Assembly: GCA_030141605.1 (NCBI GenBank)
Contig: JAQGDQ010000517.1
Coordinates: forward strand, 93,088 to 157,087
Direction: 5' to 3'
Length of the DNA: 64,000 nucleotides
From: Tubiluchus corallicola
Lineage: Eukaryota; Priapulida; Priapulimorpha; Priapulimorphida; Tubiluchidae
Below the pieces are notes generated by a model, which saw only the letters and a list, made by a program, of their open reading frames with translations, ran no database searches and was not told where the DNA came from. The translations under genes and the position numbers were made by a program. This document shows, piece after piece, positions 25,600-39,200 of the stretch. Position 1 is the stretch's first letter. Each line of letters opens with the position of its first letter.

Positions 25600-26922
25600 C
25601 TCCAACAGTCGAAAAATAATAAATAAGTCATCAGTATTTAAGAGGGCTGGAAATGTAAACAAATCAAGCAAGTCATAAGTTTCTATTGCTGAAAGTCATA
25701 GCCCTCACATAACACCTTAATAAGCACCTGAGCAGAATAATACAAATTTATGTATCTTGCCTTACCTCTGGATAATTTTGCATTCATTTAAAAAGACAAT
25801 ACTGCAATTCCTAACTTAAAACAGAACAAAACCGGCATTTAGAACTTCTTTAACAAATTTCAAATAATCTTATGGATTGACAATTGCAAACTAGATATAG
25901 CAAACTATGTAATTCACTTTCAAGCAATGTAGAAACTAGGAAGGCATCTATAAATTACCCATTTACAACAGGCATTTTTGTTCAGGACGCTCCACAATGG
26001 TAGAAATTCAACAGAGCGCAATTGTGTTATTTGTGCTTGTTTCTCGTCATTTGTTTTTATGATTCACACTTCGTCACAGCTTTAAGCAGCTACATGCTTC
26101 TTTCAAGTCTTATTCAACGTGAACACTGAACAGTAAATAGAATTTTTATAGTCAAAGATGACATCATACTCTGCAAAAATCGCTCTGCAGAGACCGTTAT
26201 TCACACAAACTTCACTCAGCTATGAAATGCAATAGACTACTTTCTAGTCAGAGCTGTTGCCAAGTTGAAAAAAACAAATGAGTGGGGACCAATTTTACTG
26301 GCTTCTAAATTTATTTTCAAATTACTTTCAAGTACCAAGTTTGTTAATCTGAAAGTAAGATCAAAATTGAAAAAAAAATCATTATTTAGCAGTACACCAA
26401 GGCAGTGGAACAGCAAATCAGAAAACTTTGGCGTCAACGAAGCTGAAAAATTTAAATTTATTTATAACATGCAATTTTATTTGCAAAAACGTTTTTGAGT
26501 ATACCATACGAAAAATACAGAATTTTCTCTAGAAACAAACAGGATAGCCAGCTAAGTATTGGATTAATCCCAGAAACATTTTTACTCCTGGACACTGTAA
26601 AATTTACAACATCTTTTGGTTGTCATGAAATTAGTTTTCCCTATGAACCAGAATTTCTTTTCCACAACAAAAAGAGAACACCAAAAGATATAGTAAATGG
26701 TAAAAAGCATTATTTCAGAGGTCTAAATGGGATTTTTGGTTACCAACCTGTTAAATGGTTCAGTGCCTAATCTTACAGATTATCCTTGATAATAAGATAG
26801 GTTCTAGTCGTGCCACAAACAATATTACGCCCACTGGACTCTAGCTCGTAGAGTGTCACACTGCATAAAGAACAATAAACAGTATACTCTGACTAAACAC
26901 TAAACTAGTACAGTAAAATGTC
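25600..26922 (-). other. FAM98 3' flank / probable 3' UTR
   Basis: Immediately downstream of the FAM98 stop on the minus strand. A minus-strand AATAAA lies near 26458-26463. The UTR end was not defined. Confidence 0.4.
26495..26770 (+). other. Unassigned open frame antisense to the FAM98 3' region
   Basis: A 91-codon frame with fairly protein-like composition (contains 'GLIPETFLLLDTVKF' and 'GIFGYQPVKWFSA'). It starts shortly after another open frame (26265-26498) in a different phase. I do not recognise it. It could be a pseudogene fragment, a piece of a transposon, or chance within the FAM98 3' UTR on the opposite strand. Confidence 0.25.
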
Positions 26923-27287
26923 TCAGCTGTAATAGCCATGTCTGCCTTGAGAGCCACCTCCATACTGCTGGTATGTTCCTCCTTGACCGTAATGTGGCTG
27001 GTTATATCCACCTCCTCCTCTTGCACCTCTTCCTCCTCCATAGTCACCACGTCCTCCTCTACCGCCACCACCATGGTAACCGCCACCCCCTTGATAGCTT
27101 CCGCCTCCTTGATAGCCACCTCCTCCTTGGTAGCCGCCACCTCCTTGGTATCCTCCTCCACCTTGATATCCTCCTCCACCTTGGTAACCCCCGCCGCCTC
27201 CTTGGTAACCCCCTCTCCCTTGATAGCCACCACGTCCACCATCCTGAAATCCACCTCTTCCTCCACCTCTGAATCCACCACTACCAC
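26923..27287 (-). CDS. FAM98A: FAM98 coding exon 10: Gly/Arg/Tyr-rich tail and stop
   Basis: Encodes residues 322-442. RGG-type segments ('GGFRGGGRGG') are followed by about eight tandem GGGGYQ-like units, then another RGG stretch, a 'YNQPHYGQGG' segment and the end 'GRHGYYS'. The tail is intrinsically disordered, an expected substrate for arginine methylation and RNA contact. The long open frames on the other strand and in other phases here (SSSTLISS-type) are shadows of this repeat. Confidence 0.95.
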
Positions 27288-30200
27288 CTGCAAAACAATA
27301 CTTTGAATAGAACGAGTACTTCCTTTATTTTCTACTGCACATTGCTTAAAGGAAAATCGGAAATGACATTATTCAATGTCAAATTCAATGACCACTCCAA
27401 GGCAAAGCTGGCAGTTATAGATATATGCTAATTTTTTTTAATAAATTTATAACAGACTTCACATCTGACGACTGCAAAAAACTGCAAGGTCTTTAGCAAT
27501 TAGTAGCAGAATATTACAGAAAAGTAGGTTTAACAGTTTCTACAAATTATAATTTTTATTTTTATTTAAATCATATGAGAAGAGGTGATCATTAACTGTC
27601 TTCCAAAGTTTTTTCAATTGCTGGCATTGCATAAATGAAGAACTTTGCTTACTATAAGAGATGAACTTAAAAAGACACCATTAAAATATTATATTAATTG
27701 CGATTGCTAGTTCCATTTTAACATAGATTTTACTTAATTGGATCGGTGTAGTGATTTTGAGGAAATATATGTTTAATGAAAAAATAACTTGCCATTTTAT
27801 GTACTGACCAATCACTAAGGCTAGGCAGGACACAGTAAAAAATTCCAAATTCTTAAAATAGCATTTTAAATTATCCATTTTCAAAATATTGCAGTATCCT
27901 ACTTTCATACTCCAGCCATTCGTTTTTAGGACTGTCATCATCAGTATCAATACATTGTTGGTGTATAAACCTTTTTATCATTTCAGATTTTATTATAGCT
28001 ATTTCATGGCTCAGAGATAAAACTCAATTCAATGGGAATCGAATGAGATGACAATAACAAACATAATAGCTTATTATTTGACTAATAAATAAATAAAAAC
28101 TTCTTTTGTTCAGACTTCTTTATATGTAATTTTTTTAATGTGAAATGCTGATGTGATTTCAGACAAAATAAAAAACTTGATATTTAACAAGTTTGACTTG
28201 AACTATTGGTTAAGGGACTCACTGAACTCAAGATCATGGATTAGAAATTGAATTTAAGATAGCAAATCGAAATCAATCAATGCAGAATTGATTTTAACAT
28301 AGTCCTGTAGAGGTTTCATGATGATCTATTGCGAATTGGTGGAGCCTTAGGCTTCTCTTTTGAATGATGTTATTGCTGCTATCTAGAAGTTCCAGATAGC
28401 AGATTAAAAACCCGATCCTGTCAAATGATGTGGAATTTGATCTAGTATAGTTCTATAAATTTCATGAAGACCCATGTGAATTGGCCGAGTCTCAGGATTC
28501 TTTATAGAAATCCAAATCCATTAGTTTATGAGAATTCTCTTGTACATGTGTGTATAGTTTCATGATGGTCTACTGCAAATTGGCAGCGCCTTAGCCTTTT
28601 TTCGAAAATTATGTTTTCACTGCCATCTTGAATTCAAAATGGCAGTTGAAAATCCAGTTTCGTAAATCAATGTAGAATTTGTTCTAGTACCTTCCTGTAG
28701 AGTTTCGTGATGATCTACTATGAACTGGAGGAGCCTTAAGCTGCGTGATGCGTATTGACTGTTTCCATGTGTCTGTAAATGCCACACATATTAATAAAGC
28801 TCACGGCGCTCTTTCCGCCATTTCTGATTGTTACTCGTGAAAATTGCAAGCAATAATTTTTGGAAATTGTCTTTGTCGAAATTTAAGTGTGATAATTACA
28901 GCTGTGGCATTAGCTTATTATTGTGCTATTAGACAACAATTCTAAAGAAAGCACAGGTTTTGGGTGCACAACATTCAGCAGTGGAAGGAAAATACAAACA
29001 ATACAGCCCGTATTATCATTTAGTGAAAAAACTCCAGTTAGATGCACAACACATTACATGATTCTTCCACCTCTCAAAAACTCAAATAGAAAAAACATTA
29101 TTGTTTATACATCCTAAAGTGACCAAAACTCACTTAACTAGAATTTTCAGAAGCTAAACAGCGAAAATGGTCACCGGAAACTTGAAAACTCGCTATAATC
29201 ACCTAAGCAATGAGGGTTTCCTGTCTGCATATTGCTGCGTGATGCGTATTCGGACGATAGCAATCACATTCGAATGAATACGGATCATGCATCACGCATT
29301 ACGGATCACTCATCATGCATTATATACACAAAGAGTCATACCTTTAGGCTTTTTTCTAAAATTATATTATTGCCGCCATATTGAATTTACAATGGCGGAT
29401 CGAAAATCCAACTGATGTTTCTTAGCCTTGACAATGAGTCTTAGCCTTAGGCTTTCTTCAAAAGGTCACCCCCGGCAACAACAACAAAAGAAGAGTAGAG
29501 ATTTGGGTTGAACTTTGACCAAAGCACACTGACGATTCCAGCTCACAGAACATGTATAATAATACAAATACTGGTTGGTTATCTATGCTAGCCACATATG
29601 CAGATTTACATTACCTGCCACATATAATATTTAATAGGAAAAAATCAACATGGTTAATATGTTTAAAATGAATAGCAGTAGCAATGACGACTATGAAGAT
29701 AATAATTTATTTTCACGTGCAAAAAGTTATTAAGGTTTTAATAGAACAATATAATACTAGCACAGCCAGAGTATCTTTTGTTGACAATTTTAATTTAAAG
29801 CATCAGCATTATTGTATTTCTCCTCCGTCATCTTGAAACTAGCTAACACACTGACGATGCGTAGGTAATTTCGTGTGTTTTTCACTGTGTCATATTGCAG
29901 GTTATTGTCTTGAAAGTCATTAGCGGGTTAAAAACAACCATTATGCTTGTAAAAAATTGTAAAATGTGTAGTTCCAGAAGGATTACAAGTTGCAACTTCT
30001 GTAAAACTACTCTGCCATTTTCTACAAGCATTAGTTGCAGAAGATTTGCAATCAGAGGCAAGAAAAATTGGGAAATTATCAGAAGACGAAAGACGTCTGA
30101 TTTCTTAGTGATGATGGACTGTTATGATGACACAAGCACAGGTGAAACATGAAGAAAAATCACAAAGATTGTCTGAGCTGAAGAGTGATTAGAAAACGAA

Positions 30201-33200
30201 GCAAAGCTAAAATTTCCCTCTGTGAAGTACCTTTTTTCAATCCGAAAGAACTGCATGATTAGTCTAGTTCTAATAGTGTAGAAATGCAGTTCTAGCATAC
30301 ATTTGGGGCATATAATCTAATCACAAATAATAACATGAGCATTTGAAAACTTGAAATGAAAATAAAATTCATGATTGCTATAAATACAATGTTCTGAAAC
30401 AAAGACTAAATATAGTTTAAAAATATTCCAAATAATAACAGATATAAAGTAAGGTGTGGGCCAATACTACATGAAAAAACATAAATAAACAGAAAAATAG
30501 GAAATAATTGCTTCAAGTTCTGGTCACACCGCTCTGATCAAGTTAGATTAGGTTGGATCAGGTCATGGATAGGTCAGATGACCCTACATGAAGTGAGATT
30601 AGATTAGATCAAAAATATATTTCACATTCAGTTCACATTCAAGCATTTCTTTACCTGCTTCTCTTTTTTTAAATGATGGCATTTCGGGAGGTGGAGGTTG
30701 CGCTTCATATGGGCGACCGCCTCTATCAGGAACCTAAAAAATGACAAAACTGAAATTTAACATTTATTTTTATTTAGTTGGATTAGGCTTTTTATTGAGA
30801 AAGACGATATATAAATGATCTAGTTGAATGACACAAAATGTAATCAATACAAACTGAAGAGATAATGAAAACGTGTAAAATAACCCAGTCAGAAAATGTT
30901 ACATGAATTACATTTTACTAAAGTAACTTAGATGGTCGAAGTTTTTAATTTTAACTATCTGAGTCTGTAATTAGACGAGAAAGACTCCAAAATATATTTC
31001 TAAATATTGGCCGGGAAAATGTCAAGAAGGTCACCTTGGTGGGTTGTATAATAAGGGCTTGTAACAAAAGATGAATGTACAAAAAAGTCTACTTTATAAC
31101 TGAGAAATTAGGAATCATTGCATAGTCACTGTCACCTTGAAAGCTTGAATCTGACCGAATAACAGTTTGAAAACAATTTTATCTGAAAAATGCAAACTGT
31201 TTCAAGCTAACTTGCCCTATTGCTTAGGCAAACCAACTCATGGTAAGAAGTACGAATTTGAGTAATGTGGCAAGACTTCAAATTGAATCTTTTGTCGTGA
31301 ACTGGTTCGTCTAAGCAATTTTGTTCTAACCAGACAAGTTAGCTTGAAATGTTTTGCAGTTTATGAATCATGAATTGTAACTTTTCACTGGAATTCCAAT
31401 TTATTAAATGCTTTACGGGCTCTTAGTTGATGTCAGTGTATATACAAGTTTTTTGATTTAGGAAAGCCTTTCTATTAGACATTTCTTAGAAAAGGAAAAG
31501 TTGATTTGCTAAATGAATAAATATTAGCTTCAGTTTTCTCTAATATATATATACAGTATTTACATATAAATATATCTTCCAAGAATTTCTCTGCAAATCA
31601 TACCAGGCCCAATCTATTTCCGTCTCTGACGTTAATTTTAAACAAGAAAAAATTACTTACTCATACAGAACATAATAATAAGAAAAAACATTTTCGTGCA
31701 ATTTTCACTAAAGAGAAGATGAAGTTGAACAATTGATTAAATGCAAGTGCACTTTTGGTCCACTTGTCACTTAAAGTTTCGTCCAGGTCTGTCCAATGCA
31801 CATGTAAGCCGGTCGTTAAAAACAACACTGTGGCCACAATAATGTCAATATACTAGATGATACACAATTAACACATTCACTCATATTTCTGCATTGCTGT
31901 CCATATTGCTATATAGTCAAGTAAAAATTGCATGCAATCATTTCACTGTTAAAATCTAAAAAAAATAGAATACCGACATAACTGACTGCGTCTTAGTCAG
32001 TAACATTTAGAACTACATGTATAATGCTGAGTATGAATTTACCCAGTAACTTGTTTAACTACTTAACCAAAACACATAAGTAATAAAACAAGTAAGTAAA
32101 AGTGGGCACAGTATCAAACCTTGTATGACACCCTCAGCATTCTAAAACAACAGTTCACTGATATAAAAAGGTGAAATTTCTGTGCACTGGAGAGTTGGGT
32201 AGAACATTTAAATGTATAGAGGTTGCACCCCAGGGATATACAAACACAAAATAGCACTTCAGTGTAATCTTGATTTTTCAAAGTGTCAGATCTCAAGTGA
32301 AATCACTGCCAATGGGATTAGTGGGGACAAGCACAGTGAAATAGTGCAGTTTACTACGTGCTTAAGTTTAATCTTAATGAGTGCTGATGGTATAGAGAAA
32401 TGACAGTAATCTACCAGAGTAATTTTTAAAGTAGAAATTCAAAAGGCATAGAAGTAATTAACTTTGCATCTTAGCATACATTAATTCAGAAAATACATTA
32501 CAGTTTTCTGCAGTATACTGCAGGACTTTTTTATGTTATGGAAACTCAGTACAATTTAAATAAATGAATGCAGCAGCTAAAAACTCCCTCTACGAGAAGC
32601 ATAGGCCTCTAATTCTTTAATAAATATTAAACAGTGACTTAATAATATATAATTGCCCTAACATCTGACCTATAAAACCAACTATGAAGACTAATGTGGA
32701 TGGTAACCATATAGTGCTAACGAAAAAGCCAACTAATATCCTCATAAGCGCTTACGCAGCTTTCTCATTCTTGTTAGTAAAAGATATATTCAGGCATAAG
32801 TCCCCTTTTGTTAAGCTAGCAAAAGCAATCATCAGCAATGCACAGATTAAGTGAAGACGCAGGTTTCTACACAAAGGTATATAACCAAACGCCATTCATA
32901 CATTCAGAATGTTACTAGAAACACGATGCAATAAATCTTGTAGTGTTATTAGAGAATCAATACTACACTATATCAAGAACCTCAGTAAATTTCTGCAATC
33001 AACTGCTAAGCATGGATCAGGATGAGAAAGAAACTCAAATCAAAATAAATTGATTGAATAAATCGATCGACACAAGGCTATCAACAATAATCAATGTAAA
33101 AGATATTTATAAAAAGACAACTTGCAAAAAACAAAGTGCCATCAGATTTCAAACGTATATTCTTAAACCTGGAAGACACTTCTCTTAGGTTCTTTAAGGC

Positions 33201-36200
33201 TCTTAGGTAACTACTTTCTGCAATGCCTCAGAAGCTTCTTCTTTCTTTGCCTTAAAAGAGGCTTGCATTCTTATTTAATTATGATCTGCTGCGACTCCTG
33301 CTGTTACAGATCTTCAAAAGAATATTAGCTGATGCAATCATTAGATGACACACATCGCCCTATGCAGTTATCCTTTTGTAAAAAAAACTTTAGCTACACG
33401 AGCGTGCTGATCAAAGGCATAAATGCTTAGGTTTGCATATCAAATCAAAGACTACCCAGTGATGAAAGCTGACACCTGCTTATTTTGTTCACCTTTTATC
33501 TTCTTTTGTAGTACTACAAAGACCTGCAGTGAGAAATATACTAAATGCCTGTGCAAACCATGACAGATGATGAACTGATTTAACCAACATGGCCGAAAAT
33601 GATTTTTATGAATTTTTAATGAAAACAATATAATTTTATATTTTTATTAAAGGTTTATTATTAAAGGTTTATTAAAAACTCTTGTAACCTGAAGGTTACA
33701 TTACATTAATTAAGATACAGAGGTTTAAAATTACACTGCACTAAAACGACATTACATAACATTAATTAAAATAGACTGAAGTTTAAATTACATTGTTTAA
33801 AAGACAATCATTTACGTTAAGATTAATCTTATTAAAATCCATTATTATAATATCTCGTGTTACAGACTATACAGTGGTAATGAACCTACTGATAATTAAA
33901 AAGTGCATATAGTATAAAACTACTTTTAAAACGTTCAATATGGCAAAGCGGTAAAGGGCACATCAGTTGTTTACAAAGATTGTGCTTACAGAAGTTGCGT
34001 TTAGGTAATAAATAACAGAGTCTACTGTCTTGATTTTGGATTGATTTAAAAAAATTCTGGGAAGGTCATTTCTTTAGATATTAAATTTTTGATAGCTGCA
34101 ACGCATTTATGTGTGGTGTGTAGGAAAAATTAACTTTAAAATACATTTTTGAATTGACTATAGGAATAGTCTGTTCTAATGTTAAAGAAGTATGCTACGC
34201 AGGACAAGCGTATTCCAGTCATGGTATTATTAAAGTACAATAAACAGTAATCATATCTTTCTGAGAAATACCTGCTCTCTTTAAAAGAATTATTAAGTGA
34301 ATAAGTTTGCAGGCTTTTTTTGTATCTCTTCAACATGTACATTCCAAGTTAGGTTATCAGAGATATGGACATCTAGTAGTTTGACGGAGCTGACTCTTTC
34401 AACACATTCACCATCAATAATAATGGAAGGAATGTTTGTTTTAAGTCTGGAAAAATTAACACACATTTCTTTAGATTTAGAGCTATTAAATTTTATATTG
34501 TTTAATTGGGCCCATTCTAACACTTTTGTGGTTGCAGTCTCCAATTCGGTAGGTTTACCAGGGCCGCGGGTGTCAATAAGGATTGTGTCGTCAACATACT
34601 TGATATCTGTTTATACAGTTACAAAATCATTTAACATAGCAATGAATAATTTGGTAGAGTTCATAGTGCCTTGAGGCACACAACACCAGCAATAAAAATT
34701 TTTGACCAAGTTTTGTTTTTTGTTGTATTGATTGCGAGAAAGATATAAACCAGTTTAGTATTGCATTAGAAACACCCATCTTAAAAGTAACCTATGATTG
34801 ATGCTACCAAAAAATTGGCAAAGTCTAACAAAAGGATTCTACTAAAATGACCAAGCTTATCAGAGGTTTGATATAAATGATGCAATAGTGAAACCAAAGC
34901 CTGAGTGGTTGAGCTTGCGGCTAATGAGCCAAACTGGTTTTGCTTAATTTGATGTCCAATGGTTGCCCACAGCCATTCGCAGATAAAGCTTTCCAAAACT
35001 TTACAAAGGACTGCTATTAAAGAGATTGGACATAAATCTTTATTAAGTGAGGTGATTTTGCTTGACTTAGGAATTGGTACTACTGTAATAGATTTCCAAA
35101 GATGTGGTATGAAGCCTTTACGCAAGCTACTGTTAAATATTGCGCAACTGGTTTACTTATAATGGCAGCTAAGTCAGATAAAATCCAGTTCGGACGTTTA
35201 TCGGGCCCAACTGACTCGTGTGGGTTCAGCTTTAATAATTTGAGCTCAACTTCGTCAACAGTAATAGTATAGTTATTTGGTACGATATGAGGTGCGTCAT
35301 ATTTATAATCGCTTTCAATAGGCTCTAAATCTTGACATACTGAAACAAAAATTTGGTTCACATGATCAGCTAATTTACCAAGATTACCTTCATATTCATT
35401 TAATACTACATGTTCTAAACTGTCACTGCAAGGTTTTAAACCAATAATTTGTTTAACGTGAGCCCACCATGATTTGTTGTTGTTGTAGGAAAGATTTGCC
35501 ATTTTGTTTTGGTAGAAGTCTTTCTGTAGTCGTTTTCTCTCTCTGTTCATCTTGTTGCAAAAAAATTTGTACAGTTGAACGTGTTCAGATTGCCAAGCGT
35601 TTTCTCTTTTTTGGACAAATTTTTTGAAACGGTCAATTGTCCAAGGTCTGTCACTGGAACATCTTTTGACAGTTTTGATTGATAAATATACATCCAAAAG
35701 TTGCACAATTGTTGTCTGAAAGAAGTTAGACTGATCACTACAAAAAGAAGTCTGTACATAGGGGTCCAGTTAACTTTCTGTAGATATGACGTGAACATTG
35801 CTTTGCTGGTTTTATCTCTTGAGCGCATGTACGCTTTTGTTATTTTAGCTGGAGCACTGTTTTTGTATACAGGTGACAAATAACAGTATTGTGGTCTGAT
35901 GATCCTACTAGATGAATAACTTCGGGTATATTGTGCAAGAATTTGACGTTTGTATACACTTTGTCCAAAATTGTGTCTTTAAGGATTGGAGTTGTCACAA
36001 TTTGACTTAGAGAACATGTGTGCTTTATAGTACTGTCACTGAATTGATTAAAGTTACCATCAAAAAAAATGCCTGACAGGATGTTTTGATAGGATGTGAT
36101 CAATAACTTGTGTCAGATGATCAGTTAGTGTCTGGTTGTCTACATTAGGTCTGTGATAGATAACCCAAAAATGTTAGCTCACACATCATCAAGGTAAATT

Positions 36201-39200
36201 ATGTGGCTTGATAGTAAACCAGAAAGTCTCAAGCTGATCGTTTTGTGATTCAATCCAGTGCTTTAAAAGCAGCGTACTTTTGATAAAAGCAATGATGCTA
36301 CCGCCACGTCTGTCCTTCCTATCATTCCGTATCGAAGTGTACGAGTTTAACCGAATAATACTATCAGAAATACTTTCAGAATACCAAGCTTCAGTAATGC
36401 ACACTACATCTGCATCATTTTGATTACATGAACTGTACAATTCATCAACTGTTGTAACAAGAGATAGAGTATTTTAATACTGGTATGGGCATTAAATTAG
36501 GTCTTAGCACTGAACAGCTGCCCTTGATACTGCATTTGACTACTGTTAGAAAGTCAGTTGGTTACTAGTGTTGCAATTCTGTGACTTAAATTGTGAGTCT
36601 AGGCTTTCTCTGCATGTGTAAGACACGCTGCAAATTTGTAATGAATGTAGTCATTGGTATACAGCAGCAGGAACACGGTTTGCTGGCTTGCATATGGAAA
36701 GCTTAATATTAAGCAATTCCTCTTTCAAGGAAATAAGCTTCTTAGAACTCATTCTACTTAGGACAGTATTTAACCTAGTGTTGACTATAGTATTTAGTAT
36801 AAGGATCCATTGTAGGTAATCGAAAATTTTTAATTTGATTAATAGTTGGCGACCCCTATACAAAACTCTTGTGACCTTATAATATGCCATTTTCGGAAAC
36901 ATTGAAACAGTTGTTACAGTTTAGTAGTGCAAACTTAGCTCTTACTAAAATGGCTTGGCTGTAACTTGTACATGCAAACAGGAAGCTGAACAGCAACAGG
37001 TAACAGAGAATGCAGAAAGCTATAACCTGAGAAGCTGTCTCTGGCTTACCAGTACTACTTAATGAAGCTGAGAATCAACAGGAGCAGTGGTAGTTTCATG
37101 AATTAGCAATGCTTGCCCTACTAACATGTCACTGACTTGCATGTATTTATCATAAATGACGAAATTTTAATCATTATTAAGAACTCGCATACATACACAT
37201 ACTTCTTGAAACTTTTCCATTTAATCTTAAATTTTCTTATTATCATTAATAAGATCTAGACATTTTGCAATTAATTACTTAAAAAGCATAAATTTAGGGC
37301 CCGCAGATTAACAGGCTAAGTACCTACAGTGAAGCGATGGTGAATCTTGACCTTTGACCTTTGCACTAGCGTTAGATTTTATATTTATTTATTCATCCAT
37401 TTACTACAACATGGTACTAAAATTTCTTTACTCCACAACAACTCTCCCTATAGCTTCGAGATACTAGGGACTCAAAATTTGGTAAAATAATGATTCTTTG
37501 CACTGTATGAATGTAGTGAAATCATAAATCATAGATTCTAAGAACTACTACAGATTACTTTAACTGTAGATTTGAACACGTGACCATTATTCAAATAGCG
37601 CTCCCAGAAAAAGTTATTATGCACCACATGCTGTTGAAATTGAAGCTGCATTTGTAAAAAACTACAGTACGATATTTAAGTATATGCTCTTATATTGACA
37701 TGATCAGTTAGAGGGCACTCATTTGAAGGTGCACATTTACCGCCCACACAAGAAGTAAAATCACTATATGCTGGGTAACATTGCCACAACAGATTCAAGT
37801 GATACGACCATCAACACCATCAGCCTACTCAGGTTAATTCATAAAGCATTGCCATAGTAGTTTTAAGCAACATGACCAGAAGTCTGTTCTTCAAGTTGGT
37901 TCACATTTTTCCTTGACATTGATCCTTGAGCTTTTGAGCAAAAACCAATGAGTTTTCAGTTTTGCCCAGACATATCCCTGTCCAAATCTGCTAACTAATA
38001 TTCATCTACTTTGATTTCACTGCACAGTCAGACATAGAGATAGCCACACAGACATACAGATACAGCTAAACACTCTACTTAATCTACACAACAAACTATT
38101 ATCAGTGTGGGTAATTACACTACCTAAGGACTTATTAGTAGACAAATAAAATTGCATGTTGGAGGACAGATAAAAAGAACATGAAAACTGTGAACCAATC
38201 TTTATGATCACTCGCATTATATCACACATGCTCGCTAAGATCCGATTCTAATGCTGGAACTAATTCAGCACACATTTTCTTCTGTTAAAAGATTTAGAAC
38301 GTGCTTCTCAGAACGGTTGGGCAATTATAATCGCCCTGCAAATTTTTCCACCAGCGTAACAAGCAGGAAGCAAGATGACAATAATTTGTTTTGTTCAAAT
38401 TCACAGGTTTGCACAAATCTTTGAAAAGAGGTTTTCCACAAAACAGATTAAATGGCTGAAATAGTTATAAACACCATAGAGTTTTGACTGATTCTATTCG
38501 TTAATATAGTCCTCTTAAAAGAAAAAAAATGAAGACAATTAAGAAGACATGCTAGTGAATGTGAGCCTATTAGTTTCTTTCAGTTACGTAATGTTTTTGT
38601 AACCTATCTTAAACTAAGGAAGAAATTGACAAATTCTAAAAGTTTCACTTGTGAGAAACAAAAGCAGACCAATACTGAGATTAGAATATTAACCTCCTCC
38701 CTCCTCCTCATGTATTCTTCAGGGAAGAAAATGATGATTGGCTAATGGCTGATAATAACTGCTTCCCCAAATCACCTTGATGGTTAATTGTCTAACTATT
38801 ATAAAAGCAAATGGATGTGGCTGCCCTTATAGCAGGGGAAAGTTTGGCAGCAAACCTGCCATGGTTAAATATGAAACCTTTTGATCTCATGCAGCCTTGA
38901 GACAAAACATCAATGCTCCATTTTGTGCTTGTCACAATTAAATTCGAGGCCTTTGATTATTCCCAGGTTAAAAACAAAACATCAAGGTTCTATTTTTCAC
39001 AAGACTTGTATGCAGTTAATGTACACACATGATAACCTCCAGTTAGCCTGTTTCATTATACTGTAGAACACTGTTGCGACCATCGACATCATCAGCCTAC
39101 TCAAGCTAATTCACAAAATATTGCCAGGTTTAAGTAACATGACCGGAAATTCTTCAAGTTGATTCACACATTTGACCCTGTCTTTGAGCTTTTGAACCAA

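Noticed and set aside
26856-27306. Long open frames on both strands and in other phases over the FAM98 last exon
   Set aside because: They are shadows of the glycine-rich repeat. Only the minus frame ending at 26923 joins the upstream FAM98 exons in phase and gives the expected RGG/GGGGYQ tail.
34297-34674. 125-codon plus-strand frame
   Set aside because: Antisense of the decayed LINE reverse transcriptase on the minus strand.
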